A stretch of DNA of 64,000 nucleotides, from positions 1,410,390 through 1,474,389 of the forward strand of contig NZ_KV917375.1 of the NCBI RefSeq assembly GCF_002019665.1, read 5' to 3'. Of this stretch, positions 7,642-17,724 are shown one piece after another. The stretch is from Sutcliffiella halmapala. Its GTDB lineage: Bacteria > Bacillota > Bacilli > Bacillales > Bacillaceae_I. The translations under genes were made by a program, and so were the position numbers. Positions within the stretch are counted from its first letter, which is position 1. The number at the start of each line of letters is the position of its first letter. Under the pieces are notes generated by a model. That model was given only the letters and a program-made list of their open reading frames with translations. It was not told where the DNA came from and did no database searches.

Positions 7642-10275
7642 ATGAAGCACTTAACTTCAGCTCAAGTAAGACAAATGTTTTTAGATTTCTTTAAAGAAAA
7701 AGGCCACTCGGTGGAACCTAGTGCATCACTTGTTCCGCACGAAGACCCATCCCTACTATGGATCAATAGTGGTGTTGCAACACTAAAAAAATATTTTGAC
7801 GGGCGAGTAATCCCGCAAAATCCACGTATTTGTAATGCGCAAAAATCAATTCGTACGAATGATATTGAAAACGTAGGAAAAACAGCGCGCCATCATACTT
7901 TTTTTGAAATGCTAGGAAACTTTTCAATAGGAGAGTACTTTAAAAAAGAAGCAATGGATTGGGCATGGGAATTCTTAACTAGTGACAACTGGATTGGTTT
8001 TGACCCTGAAAAACTTTCCGTTACAATTCACCCTGAAGATGAAGAAGCGTATCGCTACTGGAACGAAAATATCGGAATTCCAGCTGAACGAATCATTCGT
8101 TTAGAAGGGAACTTCTGGGATATTGGAGAAGGACCAAGTGGGCCGAATACGGAGATTTTCTATGATCGTGGCGAAGCATATGGTGATGACAAAAATGATC
8201 CAGAATTATATCCAGGTGGCGAGAATGAGCGCTACTTAGAAATATGGAATCTTGTATTTTCTGAATTTAATCATAATCCAGATGGTACGTACACACCACT
8301 TCCGAAAAAGAACATAGATACTGGAATGGGCCTTGAGCGCATGGTATCTGTTATTCAAGATGTTCCTACTAACTATGATACAGACTTATTTATTCCGATA
8401 ATTGAAGCGGCTGAGCATGTGTCAGGTGAAAAGTATGGGGTAGAAAAAGAGAAGGATATCGCATTCAAAGTAGTGGCAGATCACATTCGTACGGTTACCT
8501 TTGCAGTCGGAGATGGAGCATTACCTTCCAATGAAGGTCGTGGCTATGTTCTTCGTCGTTTACTTAGAAGAGCAGTTCGTTATGCTAAGCAATTAGGAAT
8601 CAATCGTCCGTTTATGCATGAGCTCGTTCCAGTTGTAGCAGAAATTATGGTTGATTTCTACCCAGAAGTAAAAGAAAAACAAGACTTTATTCAGCGTGTT
8701 ATTAAAACAGAGGAAGAGCGCTTCCATGAAACGTTAAACGATGGTTTAGCTATCCTGTCTACGTTAATAGCAAAGGCAAAAGAAGAAGGAAAAACCGTGA
8801 TTGCTGGCGTTGATGCTTTCCGTCTTTATGACACATATGGTTTTCCGGTAGAACTAACAGAAGAATATGTCGAAGAACAAGAAATGACATTAGACCATGG
8901 TGGCTTTGAAAAAGAAATGCAACTACAACGTGAACGAGCTCGCTCTGCGCGTCAAGATGTAGATTCCATGCAGGTTCAATCAGGCGTTTTAGGTGATATT
9001 CAAACAGAAAGTAATTTTGTTGGATATGATCAGCTTACAACAACTACGACTCTTACTGTATTAGTGAAAAATGGAGAGCTTGTTAATCGTGCAGAGGCTG
9101 GAGAAGAAGTGCAAGTAATGCTTCTGGAAACTCCTTTCTACGCAGAGAGTGGTGGGCAAATTGCGGACCAAGGCTATCTTGTAACAGAAAGTGGAAGAGC
9201 GTTTGTGAAAGATGTGAAAAAAGCGCCAAACGGACAAAATCTTCATACAATCGTTATAGAAGAAGGTGTGTTATCGCTTGAGCAGTCTGTTCGTGCAGAA
9301 GTGCATCAACTAAACCGTGCACAAGTTGTAAAGAACCACACGGCAACTCATCTATTACATCAGGCTTTAAAAGATATACTTGGAACACATGTTAATCAAG
9401 CTGGATCTCTCGTTACAGCAGACCGACTTCGCTTCGACTTTTCTCATTTTGGTCAAGTGACAGAAGACGAAATAGAGAAAATTGAAGGTATTGTAAATGA
9501 AAAGATTTGGGCGAATCTGAATGTTACGATGGAGTATAAATCGTTAAATGAAGCAAAAGAAATGGGCGCAATGGCGTTATTTGGTGAGAAATATGGAGAT
9601 ATCGTTCGGGTCGTTCAAGTGGACGATTATAGCTTAGAACTATGTGGAGGCTGCCATGTTGCCAATACTGCTGTTATTGGTTTGTTTAAAATTATTTCAG
9701 AGTCTGGAATTGGCGCAGGGACACGTCGTATTGAAGCTGTAACAGGTGAAGGGGCATATCGCTCTTTAAACGAACAAGTACAACAGTTAAAGGCAGCAGC
9801 TTCTAAGTTGAAAACAAAGCCTCAAGATGTTGGAAACAGAATCGAAGTCTTACTAACAGATATGAAGGACCTTCAAAGAGAAAACCAATCTCTTGCTGCA
9901 AAATTAGGTAATATTGAAGCATCTAGTCTTTCTAGCAAAGCAAAAGAGGTAAATGGAGTAACCGTGCTGGTAAGCAAAGTTGCAGGTACTGACATGAATA
10001 ATCTACGTACGATGGTAGATGATTTAAAAAATAAACTAGGTTCTGCTATTATAGTACTTGCAAGTGTTCAAGAAAGAAAAGTAAATATTTCTGCAGGTGT
10101 AACAAAAGATTTAATTGAAAAAGGACACCATGCTGGAAAAATCGTAAAAGAAGTAGCAACACGTTGCGGCGGCGGCGGTGGCGGGCGTCCAGATATGGCC
10201 CAAGCTGGCGGAAAAAACCCAGAACAAGTCGACCAAGCTCTACAATCTGTAGAAGAATGGATAAAATCCGTTTAA
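7642..10275 (+). CDS. alaS: alanyl-tRNA synthetase
   Basis: An 877-aa full-length AlaRS that charges tRNA-Ala. The N-terminal class II aminoacylation domain ([22 protein letters not shown] onward; motif 2 [17 protein letters not shown]) is followed by the tRNA-recognition region. The editing domain has the zinc ligands HTATHLLH and CGGCH, and the C-Ala domain ends with the glycine stretch [16 protein letters not shown]. Expression is controlled by the alanine T-box upstream. An AAAGGAGG site precedes the ATG. It heads the conserved alaS-ireB-ruvX-yrzB group. Confidence 0.97.
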   Translation: MKHLTSAQVRQMFLDFFKEKGHSVEPSASLVPHEDPSLLWINSGVATLKKYFDGRVIPQNPRICNAQKSIRTNDIENVGKTARHHTFFEMLGNFSIGEYFKKEAMDWAWEFLTSDNWIGFDPEKLSVTIHPEDEEAYRYWNENIGIPAERIIRLEGNFWDIGEGPSGPNTEIFYDRGEAYGDDKNDPELYPGGENERYLEIWNLVFSEFNHNPDGTYTPLPKKNIDTGMGLERMVSVIQDVPTNYDTDLFIPIIEAAEHVSGEKYGVEKEKDIAFKVVADHIRTVTFAVGDGALPSNEGRGYVLRRLLRRAVRYAKQLGINRPFMHELVPVVAEIMVDFYPEVKEKQDFIQRVIKTEEERFHETLNDGLAILSTLIAKAKEEGKTVIAGVDAFRLYDTYGFPVELTEEYVEEQEMTLDHGGFEKEMQLQRERARSARQDVDSMQVQSGVLGDIQTESNFVGYDQLTTTTTLTVLVKNGELVNRAEAGEEVQVMLLETPFYAESGGQIADQGYLVTESGRAFVKDVKKAPNGQNLHTIVIEEGVLSLEQSVRAEVHQLNRAQVVKNHTATHLLHQALKDILGTHVNQAGSLVTADRLRFDFSHFGQVTEDEIEKIEGIVNEKIWANLNVTMEYKSLNEAKEMGAMALFGEKYGDIVRVVQVDDYSLELCGGCHVANTAVIGLFKIISESGIGAGTRRIEAVTGEGAYRSLNEQVQQLKAAASKLKTKPQDVGNRIEVLLTDMKDLQRENQSLAAKLGNIEASSLSSKAKEVNGVTVLVSKVAGTDMNNLRTMVDDLKNKLGSAIIVLASVQERKVNISAGVTKDLIEKGHHAGKIVKEVATRCGGGGGGRPDMAQAGGKNPEQVDQALQSVEEWIKSV

Positions 10276-10354
10276 CATTGAGGAAATTTGGTGTACAATA
10301 AAGGTAACAATTGACAAGCTCCTTTAATAGAAGTCTAAAAGAGAGGTGCAAATG

Positions 10355-10621
10355 ATGAGCTCCTTTGATAAAACTATGAAGTTTAACTTCCAAGAAGATA
10401 CAATGGAAGCCAATGTGAATGAAGTATTAACGACTGTTTATGAGGCACTGCAAGAGAAAGGGTACAACCCTATCAATCAAATTGTTGGGTATCTTCTTTC
10501 TGGAGACCCTGCTTACATTCCACGTCATAAAGACGCAAGGTCTTTAATACGAAAAATTGAGAGGGACGAGCTAATTGAAGAATTAGTAAAGTCTTATCTA
10601 AATCAGCATCGCAAGGAGTAG
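10355..10621 (+). CDS. ireB: IreB family protein (YrzL)
   Basis: An 88-aa IreB/DUF965 protein (B. subtilis YrzL). It has the family-typical start [11 protein letters not shown] and the central [20 protein letters not shown] block. In Enterococcus, IreB is a phosphorylation target of the Ser/Thr kinase IreK and affects cephalosporin resistance; its role in Bacillus is not settled. ATG at 10355 is chosen because AGAGGTG at 10342-10348 lies about 6 bases upstream and the protein then matches the family N-terminus; an in-frame GTG at 10346 overlaps that site. It lies between alaS and ruvX as in B. subtilis. Confidence 0.9.
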   Translation: MSSFDKTMKFNFQEDTMEANVNEVLTTVYEALQEKGYNPINQIVGYLLSGDPAYIPRHKDARSLIRKIERDELIEELVKSYLNQHRKE

Positions 10622-10624
10622 TAC

Positions 10625-11041
10625 ATGCGCATTTTAGGCTTAGACGTTGGTTCCAAAACAGTAGGAGTTGCTATCAGTGATGAAATGGGATGGACTGCTC
10701 AAGGATTGGAAACGATAAAAATTGATGAAGCAATTAAAAATCTTGGCTTTAAGCGATTAAAACAAATTATCGCGGAATACAAGCCAGAAAAAGTAGTCAT
10801 TGGACTTCCTAAAAACATGAATGGCACAATTGGACCACGTGGCGAAGCAAGTCATCATTATGGTGATATGCTAACGGCAAAAACGGGACTACCTGTCATC
10901 TATTGGGACGAACGACTTTCTACTGTAGCTGCGGAAAGAATTTTACTATCTGCTGACGTAAGTAGAAAAAAACGAAAACAAGTAATCGACAAAATGGCTG
11001 CAGTAATGATACTTCAAGGATACTTAGATAGCCAACAATAA
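10625..11041 (+). CDS. ruvX: Holliday junction resolvase-like YqgF/RuvX (YrrK)
   Basis: A 138-aa RNase H-fold protein. It starts [16 protein letters not shown] with the first catalytic Asp, has the [17 protein letters not shown] block, and ends with the [14 protein letters not shown] and [20 protein letters not shown] motifs. The family acts in 5' end processing of pre-16S rRNA and was also proposed as a Holliday junction resolvase. It starts 3 bases after ireB, so the two are translationally close. Length is standard. Confidence 0.92.
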   Translation: MRILGLDVGSKTVGVAISDEMGWTAQGLETIKIDEAIKNLGFKRLKQIIAEYKPEKVVIGLPKNMNGTIGPRGEASHHYGDMLTAKTGLPVIYWDERLSTVAAERILLSADVSRKKRKQVIDKMAAVMILQGYLDSQQ

Positions 11042-11057
11042 ACATGAGGTGAATGAA

Positions 11058-11342
11058 ATGGAACACGGAGAAAAACAAATTACAGTAGTAGACGAAGACG
11101 GTAACGAACAGCTTTGTGAAGTGTTATTTACATTCGAATCAGAAGAATTCGGTAAATCATATGTTCTTTACTACCCAATGGGAGCAGAGAATGACGATGA
11201 GGACGATATCGAGATTCACGCATCTAGCTTCGTACCTAGCGAAGAAAACCAAGAAGGCGAACTTCAACCTGTCGAAACGGACGAAGAGTGGGACATGATT
11301 GAAGAAATGTTAAATACATTCATGGCAGAAGACGAAGAATAA
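11058..11342 (+). CDS. yrzB: DUF1292 family protein YrzB
   Basis: A 94-aa, strongly acidic DUF1292 protein. [20 protein letters not shown] is followed by YVLYYPMG and an acidic C-terminus. Function is unknown; the gene conservatively follows ruvX in Firmicutes. ATG at 11058 fits the ATGAGGTGA site at 11044-11052 better than the in-frame GTG at 11049, which is part of that site. A strong bidirectional terminator follows. Confidence 0.88.
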   Translation: MEHGEKQITVVDEDGNEQLCEVLFTFESEEFGKSYVLYYPMGAENDDEDDIEIHASSFVPSEENQEGELQPVETDEEWDMIEEMLNTFMAEDEE

Positions 11343-11355
11343 GATTTTAGTCTAA

Positions 11356-11393
11356 AAAAAGCAAGTCTGGTGAAAACCAGACTTGCTTTTTTT
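11356..11393. terminator. bidirectional rho-independent terminator (yrzB / nsrR)
   Basis: AAAAAGCAAGTCTGG pairs with CCAGACTTGCTTTTTTT around a short loop. It serves yrzB on the plus strand and the convergent nsrR on the minus strand. Confidence 0.9.
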
Positions 11394-11844
11394 ATGGGGA
11401 AGAATCCAAATTATTAAATAGTAAAGATGCTACTTGATCTTTGTTAGAAAGGAGATCTTCCAATGTAAATTGATCCAATACAGACAAAAATGCTTGAGTT
11501 GCTTGATATAGGATGCCTTTTAGCTTACATACAGGTGTAAGAATACAGCTATTATGATCTTGAAAGCATTCTACCATATGAAAATCCTCTTCGGTTTGCC
11601 GAACGATTTTTCCAATTTGAATACTACTTGGGGAAACGGCAAGCTTTAACCCACCATTACGCCCACGAATGGTTTCTATGTAGCCTAATTTTCCTAAGTG
11701 AAATATTACCTTCATTAGATGGTTTTTGGAAATATTATAAGCGCTAGCAATATCTTTAATTTGTACTAATTTATCTGTTGACGGAGCACTTGCTAAATAT
11801 AGTAATACTCGTAATGAGTAATCGGTATACAATGTTAATTTCAT
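11392..11844 (-). CDS. nsrR: Rrf2-family iron-sulfur regulator, NsrR type
   Basis: A 150-aa Rrf2-family protein whose N-terminus (MKLTLYTDYSLRVLLYLA) and winged helix are typical of NsrR. Three cysteines at 93, 100 and 106 (VECF, NSC, TPVC) are placed as in NsrR for a [4Fe-4S] cluster. NsrR represses nitric-oxide detoxification and nitrosative-stress genes and is derepressed when NO damages its cluster. The start at 11844 has a GGGAGG site upstream; a longer frame to 11871 has none. No NO-response gene is adjacent, so targets lie elsewhere. IscR or CymR are less likely given the cysteine spacing and the TDYSLR start. Confidence 0.85.
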   Translation of the reverse strand: MKLTLYTDYSLRVLLYLASAPSTDKLVQIKDIASAYNISKNHLMKVIFHLGKLGYIETIRGRNGGLKLAVSPSSIQIGKIVRQTEEDFHMVECFQDHNSCILTPVCKLKGILYQATQAFLSVLDQFTLEDLLSNKDQVASLLFNNLDSSP

Positions 11845-12141
11845 ATTTCGCCTCCCTTTCCATCTTAACATAAAGTAGGTGGTGCATAAAAAGTTTTGCT
11901 CTTTAGGATGGCGTCTATCTTGGAGAGAGATTCACCCTTGAATGAAAGATAGATACAGTGCAAAAGCTAGAAATAGCTTTATTCAAAAGATTTTTATAGA
12001 TCAAATGACCTATGAAAACCGTTGGGGAATAAGAAAAGATGAATCCTTAATGTGTCTAATTACCAAAAGTGCAAATTTTTTTGTCAAAATTTATAGGAAT
12101 TTGTTGTATAATTAATAATTGTGCGAGAGGGGGTCTTTTTT

Positions 12142-13263
12142 TTGTCTGAGAAAAAGAAAAACTATATGGAAGAAAAATTAAAAGAAAAGCACCACGAGGC
12201 GAAAATTGTTCGCCGTATCGTTTTTACTGTATTTGTTATTTTAATGCTTGCCCTAACTGGAGTAATTGGAGGCGGATATTTTTATATAAAAAATGCTTTA
12301 AAGCCAGTTAATGAAAACGTGGAAACAACTGAGAAAATTGAAATTCCTATTGGTTCTTCTCCAAGAACGATAGGGGTTATATTAGAGGATAATGGAGTTA
12401 TTCGCGATGCGAAAATCTTTCGTTATTATGTGAAATTTAAAAATGAATCAGGATTTCAAGCTGGAGAATATGCATTTAGTCCAGCAATGACATTAGATGA
12501 AATTATCGAGCAATTGAAGCAAGGGCGTGTTCATCAAGATGTCGTGTTTCAATTAACTATTCCAGAGGGAAGACAGCTTGAACAAATAGCACTTATACTT
12601 TCGAATCGTACTAATCATGAAGCCGAGGATTTTCTTGAAGTTGTCAATGATCCAGACTTTGTGGCAAAAATGATTGATAAATATCCATCTTTCTTATCGG
12701 AAGATGTATTGAATGAAAATGTGAAATATCCATTAGAAGGATACTTATTCCCAGCAACCTATCCATTTTATGTCGAGGATCCGACTGTGGAAGAAATAAT
12801 TGAAACGATGTTACAAAAAACTAAGGAAGTTATGGATGAATATGCAAATGATATGAGAGCAAAGGATTTTACTCCTCATCAGCTGCTTACCATGGCGAGT
12901 TTAATTGAAGCGGAAGCAACAAACCAAACAGACCGAGAATTAATTGCAAGTGTGTTTTATAATCGACTTGCTATCGACATGCCATTGCAAACAGATCCAA
13001 CTGTATTGTATGCACTTGGAGAACATAAAGAACGAACACTGTATGAACATTTAGAGGTTGATTCTCCGTATAATACGTATTTAAATAAAGGGATGCCGCC
13101 AGGACCTATTGCTAATGCAGGAACATCCTCTATTGATGCAGCGTTAGTACCTGCTGAATCGGAATTCTATTACTTTTTAGCTACTCCGGATGGAGAAGTG
13201 CTCTTTAATGAAACACTGGATGAGCATAACGAAGATAAAGATAGATATATCACAAATCAGTAA
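12142..13263 (+). CDS. mltG: endolytic murein transglycosylase MltG (YrrL)
   Basis: A 373-aa membrane-anchored YceG-like protein. A basic cytoplasmic tail precedes one transmembrane segment at about residues 26-48. The extracellular part has a LysM-like region (IPIGSSPRTIGVILEDNGVI) and the catalytic domain with Glu256 in ASLIEAEAT, followed by VFYNRL, LQTDPTVLYALG and SPYNTYLNKGMPPGPIANAG. MltG cuts nascent peptidoglycan strands and sets glycan length. TTG at 12142 is chosen because AGAGGGGGT at 12126-12133 lies 8 bases upstream; GTG at 12121 has no site. A terminator follows. Confidence 0.93.
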   Translation: MSEKKKNYMEEKLKEKHHEAKIVRRIVFTVFVILMLALTGVIGGGYFYIKNALKPVNENVETTEKIEIPIGSSPRTIGVILEDNGVIRDAKIFRYYVKFKNESGFQAGEYAFSPAMTLDEIIEQLKQGRVHQDVVFQLTIPEGRQLEQIALILSNRTNHEAEDFLEVVNDPDFVAKMIDKYPSFLSEDVLNENVKYPLEGYLFPATYPFYVEDPTVEEIIETMLQKTKEVMDEYANDMRAKDFTPHQLLTMASLIEAEATNQTDRELIASVFYNRLAIDMPLQTDPTVLYALGEHKERTLYEHLEVDSPYNTYLNKGMPPGPIANAGTSSIDAALVPAESEFYYFLATPDGEVLFNETLDEHNEDKDRYITNQ

Positions 13264-13272
13264 AGATTAATG

Positions 13273-13316
13273 AATAGTGGGAATGCGAAATTAATTCGCT
13301 TTCCCACTATTTTTGT
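13273..13316 (+). terminator. rho-independent terminator after mltG
   Basis: AATAGTGGGAA and TTCCCACTATT arms, with an inner GCGAA/TTCGC stem, are followed by TTTTTG. Confidence 0.9.
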
Positions 13317-13356
13317 GATAAAATATATCGAGTTGTTTAGAAATAGAAACTTTGAT

Positions 13357-13387
13357 TAGAGGGTTCCCCAACTAGGGGTGAACTCTA
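13357..13387. other. hairpin of unknown role upstream of trmR
   Basis: TAGAG, GTTC and CCC segments pair with GGG, GAAC and CTCTA across a short loop (13357-13387), followed only by TTTTC. It could be a weak terminator or leader structure. The rest of 13388-13540 shows nothing else I can name. Confidence 0.45.
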
Positions 13388-13540
13388 TTTTCGTGTGTAG
13401 ACTTAATATAATTTAAATGCATATATGGTTGAATTTTGCTAATAACTTTTAACTCTAGTGGCTAATTTCGATGGGTTTATCGGAACTGATCGGGCTGCGC
13501 TCACTTTTTTAAATAGTAAATAAAAGGGAGGAACCATTAC

Positions 13541-14203
13541 TTGGGTATTAATCATAATAAAGTAGTCTCCTATCTTGATACGCTGATCTTACCAAGGAAT
13601 GAAATGGTGACAAAGCTGGAGAAACTTGCGGAGAAAGATCAAGTTCCCATTATGGATTTAGTCGGGATGGAAGCTTTACTTCAGTTGCTTCGCCTATCGC
13701 GCCCAAAGAAAATTCTTGAAATTGGAGCAGCGATTGGCTATTCATCTATTAGAATGGCACAAACATTGTCTGATACGCAGATTGTAACCATTGAAAGAGA
13801 TGAAACCAGATATCAACAAGCAAAAGAGCATATTGTAGAAGCTGAATGTATCCACCAAATTCAGTTGATTTTTGGAGATGCATTAGAAGTGTTCGATCAA
13901 GTAAAAGAACAAGGTCCCTATGACTTGATTTTTGTGGACGCAGCAAAAGGCCAATACGAACGATTTTTTACGATGTATGAACCACTATTAGCAATAGATG
14001 GAGTCATTATTACCGATAATGTTCTCTTTAAAGGATTAGTGGCAGAAGAACACGAGCAGGTTGAACCAAAAAGAATTCGAAATTTGGTCAAAAAAATAGA
14101 TAACTACAATCGCTGGTTAATGAGTCATCCGAGTTATGTGACATCGATCCTCCCCGTTGGAGATGGTATTGCAATTAGTAAACGAAGAGGTGAAAAAGCA
14201 TGA
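13541..14203 (+). CDS. trmR: tRNA 5-hydroxyuridine methyltransferase TrmR (YrrM)
   Basis: A 220-aa SAM-dependent O-methyltransferase of the caffeoyl-CoA methyltransferase fold. It has the LEIGAAIGYSSIRMA SAM motif, ERDETR, DLIFVDAAKGQY and ITDNVLFKG. In B. subtilis, YrrM (TrmR) methylates 5-hydroxyuridine at the tRNA wobble position to 5-methoxyuridine. The next two genes encode the peptidase-like proteins needed for the hydroxylation, so the operon holds the whole mo5U pathway. TTG at 13541 follows a GGGAGG site. Its stop overlaps the trhP1 start (ATGA). Confidence 0.92.
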   Translation: MGINHNKVVSYLDTLILPRNEMVTKLEKLAEKDQVPIMDLVGMEALLQLLRLSRPKKILEIGAAIGYSSIRMAQTLSDTQIVTIERDETRYQQAKEHIVEAECIHQIQLIFGDALEVFDQVKEQGPYDLIFVDAAKGQYERFFTMYEPLLAIDGVIITDNVLFKGLVAEEHEQVEPKRIRNLVKKIDNYNRWLMSHPSYVTSILPVGDGIAISKRRGEKA

Positions 14204-15126
14204 AAAAACCAGAACTTCTAGTAACACCAATTGATTTAGCTAATATGCGTGAATTAATAGAGGCTGGTGCAGATGCGTTTGTCATTGGAGAACAGCGCTA
14301 TGGTCTGCGACTTGCTGGTGAGTTTAATAAAGACCAAGTGAAAGAAGCAATCGAATTAGCTCATGAACATAACAAAAAGGTTTATGTCGCAATGAATGCT
14401 CTTTTCCATAATGAAAAAATAGACGAGCTCACACAGTACTTAATTTTCTTAAATGAAGCCAAAGCAGACGCTGTTATTTTTGGAGACCCCGCTGTATTAA
14501 TGGTAGCAAAGGAAGTCGCTCCGACTATGAAGCTACACTGGAATGCAGAAACGACAGTTACAAATTACTATACCTGTAATTATTGGGGTAGAAAAGGTGC
14601 AAAACGTGCTGTCTTAGCCCGTGAACTTAACATGGACAGTATTATTGAAATGAAGGAAAATGCAGAAGTAGAATTAGAGGTGCAGGTACACGGAATGACC
14701 TGTATGTTCCAATCAAAACGTTCTTTAATTGGCAACTACTTTGATTATCAAGGGAAAGCCATGAAAGTGGAAAAAGCCCAAGAAAAAGCAATGATTCTTC
14801 ACGATAAAGAAAGAAGCAATAAATACCCTATTTTTCAAGACGAGAATGGAACACATATCATGAGTCCTAACGATATGTGTATCATTGACGAATTAGAAGA
14901 AATGATTGATGCCGAAGTAGATAGCTTTAAGATAGATGGTGTATTACAAACATCTCAATATATCGTCGAGGCAACGAAAAGATATCGCCAAGCAATCGAC
15001 CTTTGTGTGGATAATCGAGAAGAATACGAAGATGTAAAAGAAAATCTTTTAGCGGAACTGGAAGAGTTTCAACAAGAGCATCGTCCACTAGATACAGGCT
15101 TTTTCTTTAAAGAAACAGTTTATTAA
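14200..15126 (+). CDS. trhP1: tRNA hydroxylation protein TrhP1, U32 peptidase family (YrrN)
   Basis: A 308-aa U32-family protein. It starts KKPELLVTPIDLANMRELIEAGADAFVIG and keeps the HGMTCMFQSKRSL signature. Unlike its paralogue downstream it has only one cysteine of the four-Cys set there, so it probably does not bind the iron-sulfur cluster alone (inference). In B. subtilis, TrhP1 and TrhP2 together make 5-hydroxyuridine at position 34 of tRNA, using prephenate. It overlaps trmR by 4 bases, with its ribosome binding site GAGGTGA inside trmR, which suggests translational coupling. Confidence 0.9.
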   Translation: MKKPELLVTPIDLANMRELIEAGADAFVIGEQRYGLRLAGEFNKDQVKEAIELAHEHNKKVYVAMNALFHNEKIDELTQYLIFLNEAKADAVIFGDPAVLMVAKEVAPTMKLHWNAETTVTNYYTCNYWGRKGAKRAVLARELNMDSIIEMKENAEVELEVQVHGMTCMFQSKRSLIGNYFDYQGKAMKVEKAQEKAMILHDKERSNKYPIFQDENGTHIMSPNDMCIIDELEEMIDAEVDSFKIDGVLQTSQYIVEATKRYRQAIDLCVDNREEYEDVKENLLAELEEFQQEHRPLDTGFFFKETVY

Positions 15127-15148
15127 GAAGCAAAGGAGGGTCTAAAGT

Positions 15149-16420
15149 ATGACAACTTACATTAATGATAAAATTTCAATAATCGAAAATGGCAAACGTG
15201 TAATTGTAAAAAAGCCTGAGTTACTTGCACCAGCGGGCAATTTAGAAAAGTTGAAAATTGCCGTACAGTATGGCGCAGATGCTGTTTTTATTGGTGGGCA
15301 GGAATATGGTTTACGTTCTAATGCAGACAATTTTACTCATGAAGAAATGGCAGAAGGAGTAAAATTCGCTGAAAAATACGGAGCAAGAATTTATGTTACA
15401 ACCAATATATTTGCACACAATGAAAATATCGATGGACTAGATGATTATTTAATCGGCTTAGAAAATGCAGGAGTTCATGGTATCATCGTAGCTGATCCAT
15501 TAATTATTGAGACATGCCGTCGTGTAGCACCTAAATTAGAGGTGCATTTAAGTACACAACAATCCTTATCCAACTGGAAAGCTGTTCAATTCTGGAAAGA
15601 AGAAGGGTTAGAACGTGTTGTTTTAGCTCGTGAAACAAGTGCAGAAGAAATACGTGAAATGAAAGAAAAGGTTGATATCGAAATCGAAACCTTTATTCAT
15701 GGAGCGATGTGTATTGCTTATTCTGGTCGTTGTACCTTAAGTAATCACATGACAGCTCGTGATTCAAACCGTGGTGGATGCTGTCAATCCTGTCGTTGGG
15801 ATTACGACTTATATGAGTTAAATGACGGACAAGAGCAAGCACTCTTTACTGAAAATGATGCTCCCTTTGCAATGAGCCCGAAAGATTTAAAACTTATCGA
15901 ATCAATCCCTAAAATGATCGAGTTAGGAATTGACAGTTTGAAAATTGAAGGTAGAATGAAGTCTATTCATTATGTTGCAACAGTTGTAAGTGTTTATCGT
16001 AAAGTAATCGATGCTTATTGCGCGGATCCTGAAAACTTCGAAATTCAAAAAGAATGGTTAGAAGAGCTAGACAAATGTGCAAATCGTGAGACGGCTACGG
16101 CATTCTTTGAGGATGTTCCTGGGTATAAGGAGCAAATGTTTGGCAATCATAGCAAGAAGACAACATTTGATTTTGTTGGGCAAGTACTTGACTACGATAA
16201 AGAAACTCAACTTGTCACATTACAACAGAGAAATTATTTCAAGCCTGGTGAAGAAGTAGAATTCTTCGGTCCAGAAATCGAGAATTTTAAACAAAAGATA
16301 GAGAAGATTTGGGACGAGGAAGGCAAGGAGCTAGATGCTGCGCGTCATCCATTACAAATTGTGAAATTTAAAGTCGAAAAGCCAATCTATCCGAATAACA
16401 TGATGCGAAAGGGGCAGTAA
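15149..16420 (+). CDS. trhP2: tRNA hydroxylation protein TrhP2, U32 peptidase family (YrrO)
   Basis: A 423-aa U32-family protein with [30 protein letters not shown] at the start and the signature [14 protein letters not shown]. The cysteines of MCIAYSGRC and GGCCQSC fit the ligand set of RlhA/TrhP-type [4Fe-4S] proteins. It has the C-terminal domain typical of the long U32 subfamily. Partner of TrhP1 in making ho5U34. AAAGGAGGG lies before the ATG, 22 bases after trhP1. udk starts 4 bases after its stop. Confidence 0.92.
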   Translation: MTTYINDKISIIENGKRVIVKKPELLAPAGNLEKLKIAVQYGADAVFIGGQEYGLRSNADNFTHEEMAEGVKFAEKYGARIYVTTNIFAHNENIDGLDDYLIGLENAGVHGIIVADPLIIETCRRVAPKLEVHLSTQQSLSNWKAVQFWKEEGLERVVLARETSAEEIREMKEKVDIEIETFIHGAMCIAYSGRCTLSNHMTARDSNRGGCCQSCRWDYDLYELNDGQEQALFTENDAPFAMSPKDLKLIESIPKMIELGIDSLKIEGRMKSIHYVATVVSVYRKVIDAYCADPENFEIQKEWLEELDKCANRETATAFFEDVPGYKEQMFGNHSKKTTFDFVGQVLDYDKETQLVTLQQRNYFKPGEEVEFFGPEIENFKQKIEKIWDEEGKELDAARHPLQIVKFKVEKPIYPNNMMRKGQ

Positions 16421-16424
16421 TTGG

Positions 16425-17060
16425 ATGAGCAAGAAACCAATCGTCATCGGAGTAGCCGGTGGATCTGGCTCGGGGAAAACGAGTGTAACAAAATCAATAT
16501 TTGATCATTTTACAGAGAAGTCCATTTTAATGTTAGAACAAGATTATTATTATAAAGATCAAGCTGATGTACCTTTCGAGGAGCGCTTGAAAACAAATTA
16601 CGATCATCCGCTTGCTTTTGATAATGACCTTTTAATTCAACATATTGAGCATTTATTGGGTTATGATTCCGTGAATAAACCTGTTTATGACTATACGATG
16701 CATACAAGATCCAGTGAGGTAATAAATGTAGAACCGAAGGATGTTATCATTGTAGAAGGAATATTGGTATTAGAAGACGAACGTTTGCGTAACTTAATGG
16801 ATATCAAGCTTTATGTAGATACAGATGCGGATATTCGTATCATCCGCAGAATGTTGCGAGATATTAAGGAACGTGGTCGTACCATTGATTCTGTCATTGA
16901 ACAATACGTAACCGTTGTACGTCCAATGCACAATCAATTTATTGAACCAACTAAGCGTTATGCGGATATTATCATCCCAGAAGGTGGTCAAAATCACGTT
17001 GCGATAGATTTAATGGTAACAAAAATTCAAACAATTCTTGAACAAAAAGACATTTTGTAA
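16425..17060 (+). CDS. udk: uridine kinase
   Basis: A 211-aa P-loop kinase that phosphorylates uridine and cytidine in pyrimidine salvage. It starts [19 protein letters not shown] with a Walker A GGSGSGKT; also [29 protein letters not shown] and [13 protein letters not shown] are visible. Length is typical. It follows trhP2 almost directly, as in B. subtilis, and ends in a terminator at 17109. The plus-strand ATG at 16425 has AAAGGGG upstream within the trhP2 end. Confidence 0.95.
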   Translation: MSKKPIVIGVAGGSGSGKTSVTKSIFDHFTEKSILMLEQDYYYKDQADVPFEERLKTNYDHPLAFDNDLLIQHIEHLLGYDSVNKPVYDYTMHTRSSEVINVEPKDVIIVEGILVLEDERLRNLMDIKLYVDTDADIRIIRRMLRDIKERGRTIDSVIEQYVTVVRPMHNQFIEPTKRYADIIIPEGGQNHVAIDLMVTKIQTILEQKDIL

Positions 17061-17108
17061 TAACATATGAGAAGTTAGAGAATTTTCCAATTGTGGAAGG
17101 GAACTTTT

Positions 17109-17140
17109 GATGTATGCCATGTAAATGGATACATCTTTTT
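17109..17140 (+). terminator. rho-independent terminator after udk
   Basis: GATGTAT-g-CCAT pairs with ATGG-ATACATC around a GTAA loop, followed by T5. Confidence 0.85.
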
Positions 17141-17202
17141 CCACATTTACATAAATACAAGCGTAAATTGGGGAATGTGAATATTAGAAGGAGTGATTGT
17201 TG

Positions 17203-17676
17203 ATGGCGGCAGAAAAAGTATATCCAATGACACAAGCAGGCAAAGAAAAGCTTGAGCAAGAATTAGAAAATTTAAAATCAGTTCGACGTAAAGAAGTAGT
17301 AGAGCGTATTAAAATAGCACGTAGCTTTGGGGACTTATCTGAGAACTCTGAGTATGACTCTGCTAAGGAAGAGCAAGCCTTTGTAGAAGGTCGTATTACA
17401 CTTTTAGAACAAATGGTTCGTAATGCGAAAATCATCAAAGAAGATAAAGGTACAGATGCAGTTGGTTTAGGTAAAACAGTAACATTTAAGGAACTTCCGG
17501 ATGGAGAAGAAGAGACGTACACAATTGTAGGTAGTGCAGAAGCTGATCCGTTTGAAGGAAATATTTCTAACGAATCTCCAATGGGAAGCTCTTTAATGGG
17601 TAAAAAAGTTGGAGACCAAGTTGCGATTCAAACTCCAGGTGGAGAAATGAACGTGAAAATCGTTACAATTAAATAA
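17203..17676 (+). CDS. greA: transcript cleavage factor GreA
   Basis: A 157-aa GreA that rescues stalled RNA polymerase. The N-terminal coiled coil (about 10-75) contains the tip [14 protein letters not shown] with the acidic pair needed for RNA cleavage. The C-terminal globular domain carries [21 protein letters not shown] and ALMG-type motifs. ATG at 17203 fits GAAGGAG at 17187-17193; two in-frame TTG codons just upstream are too close. A hairpin whose second arm holds the ribosome binding site of the next gene follows. Confidence 0.96.
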   Translation: MAAEKVYPMTQAGKEKLEQELENLKSVRRKEVVERIKIARSFGDLSENSEYDSAKEEQAFVEGRITLLEQMVRNAKIIKEDKGTDAVGLGKTVTFKELPDGEEETYTIVGSAEADPFEGNISNESPMGSSLMGKKVGDQVAIQTPGGEMNVKIVTIK

Positions 17677-17689
17677 GATTAAAATGTAT

Positions 17690-17722
17690 ACACCTCGTCC
17701 AAACTGTTGACGAGGTGTTTTT
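17690..17722 (+). terminator. greA terminator overlapping the pbpI ribosome binding site
   Basis: ACACCTCGTC (17690-17699) pairs with GACGAGGTGT (17709-17718), followed by a T run that ends 2 bases before the pbpI ATG. The GAGGTG in the second arm is the pbpI ribosome binding site, so read-through mRNA would hide it. Confidence 0.8.
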
Positions 17723-17724
17723 AT

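Noticed and set aside
10166-10190. GC-rich run encoding consecutive glycines near the end of alaS
   Set aside because: This is the normal glycine-rich C-Ala motif of AlaRS, not a repeat expansion or frameshift.
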